A program made the translations under genes and the position numbers. Of a stretch of DNA of 64,000 bases, positions 63,549 to 64,000 are shown piece by piece (position 1 is the first letter of the stretch; each line of letters starts with the position of its first letter). Source of the stretch: Oxytricha trifallax (Eukaryota; Ciliophora; Spirotrichea; Sporadotrichida; Oxytrichidae); assembly GCA_000711775.1 (NCBI GenBank), contig ARYC01000832.1, positions 53,431 through 117,430 on the forward strand. The letters are read 5' to 3'. The notes under the pieces are model-generated. The model made no database searches, was not told where the DNA came from, and was given only the letters and a program-made list of their open reading frames with translations.

Positions 63549-64000
63549 CAAAACCCCAAAACCCCTTAGTGAGGTTTATAAGTGCTTTGATTTGTAGGGT
63601 ATAGTTGGGGTCTTATTGGGTTTAGTATAGAAATTAGGTCAAATTGCAAAATGAGAAATAGAAATTAGCGAAATTTAGGGTCTATTTATGATGAGTAATA
63701 TTTAGATTTACTGCTTAAGCTTAAGTATCGTACGAGTATTAATATAGACTTAGCCAAACCTGTACTAAATTATGCAGCTATAGCAAAGTTATTAAGAAAG
63801 AGTGCCTCAACTGTTAGGTTTCACTGCTTGTTAGCTGTATAGCATTATAACTCTGGTTCTTGAACGCACCCTTAAAGAAAATAAAAGTTCTCTTAGGCTC
63901 ATATTGACTTCCTCTGCGATTCGAAGACTTTGAAGTATTGGGCACACTTTCCACTAGACCAGCGAGCTGTGATGTTTCATCGCAAGTTTCCTGACATGCG
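63549..64000 (+). mobile_element. left end of a TBE (telomere-bearing element) transposon
   Basis: The element begins with 17 nt of telomere-like repeat (C-A4-C4-A4-C4, 63549-63565), the known outermost sequence of TBE inverted terminal repeats. It is preceded by AGT (63546-63548), consistent with the 3-bp ANT target duplication. The terminal repeat would run to about 63626, followed by a transposase frame. TBEs are about 4 kb and germline-limited; the rest lies outside the window. The other end and the second target copy cannot be seen. Confidence 0.85.
63651..64000 (+). CDS. TBE transposase (42-kDa type, Tc1/IS630 superfamily), N-terminal part
   Basis: MRNRNQRNLGSIYDEQYLDL leads to a helix-turn-helix-like region (YAAIAKLLRKSASTVRFHCL). 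After an in-frame TGA at 63861-63863 the same frame continues TH-PQRKQKFSQAHIDFLCDS and KTLKYWAHFPLDQRAVMFHR, which looks like the pre-catalytic part of a Tc1-like transposase. The catalytic DDE region is beyond the window. Either this copy is inactivated by the TGA or the codon is read. Neighbouring telomeric repeat supports the identity. Confidence 0.72.

Noticed and set aside
63868..63960. tRNA-like A-box and B-box on the minus strand inside the TBE
   Set aside because: TGGTCTAGTGG and TTCGAAT occur with tRNA-like spacing, but the flanks do not form acceptor or T stems and the plus strand reads as transposase.

Overview
The window looks like germline (micronuclear) DNA of a spirotrich ciliate of the Oxytricha/Stylonychia type. 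Three things point there. (1) Genes read openly only when TAA and TAG are Gln and TGA is stop. (2) Coding segments are split by short AT-rich insertions bounded by 3-9 bp direct repeats (pointers). Removing an insertion plus one pointer copy rejoins conserved protein sequence in frame, as expected of internal eliminated sequences (IESs) between macronucleus-destined segments. (3) Near the right edge lies the end of a TBE-type transposon starting with C-A4-C4-A4-C4 telomere-like sequence. Ordinary GT-AG introns of about 30-260 nt occur as well and must be told apart from IESs.

Layout, left to right: start of an unknown gene (-, 1-226); AidB/ACAD11-like acyl-CoA dehydrogenase (+, 0.9-3.5 kb, at least seven IESs); a Gln/Asn-rich gene and a membrane-anchored coiled-coil gene (-, 3.9-7.9 kb); a basic unknown gene carrying a 433-bp TA-flanked palindrome (+, 8.2-11.3 kb); an anoctamin (TMEM16) with a B-box zinc finger (+, 11.4-17.0); AP-1 gamma-adaptin (-, 17.2-20.7); a large coiled-coil gene (+, 20.9-25.0); a SHIPPO/ODF3-like flagellar protein (-, 25.2-27.0); a polyQ coiled-coil gene (-, 28.2-31.4); F-box/WD40, ARFRP1-like GTPase and an unknown gene (+, 31.6-35.2); RPS18, a basic protein, a CHORD-like/zinc-knuckle protein and a Gln-rich coiled-coil gene (-, 35.5-43.9); a P2X-like receptor (+, 44.5-46.2); mitochondrial bS6m (-, 46.3-47.0); an AGC kinase (+, 47.7-49.2); a coiled-coil gene (-, 49.6-53.2); a coiled-coil gene and an SH3 protein (+, 53.4-55.7); a coiled-coil gene (-, 55.7-57.4); a small unknown gene, a MUL1-like RING E3 and a membrane protein (+, 58.1-61.8); the start of a CLC chloride channel (+, 63.1-) whose next IES holds the TBE.

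The genes look like a broad housekeeping and ciliary set, not one operon-like system. Each probably becomes a gene-sized chromosome, or shares one with a neighbour, after development. MDS order appears collinear in every gene that could be followed; no scrambled locus was proven. Caveats: several genes need one-base changes in A (or T) runs, and eight positions show an in-frame TGA inside otherwise conserved reading frames. These could be sequence errors, allelic decay or true recoding. Exact exon and MDS borders not listed below are unresolved.
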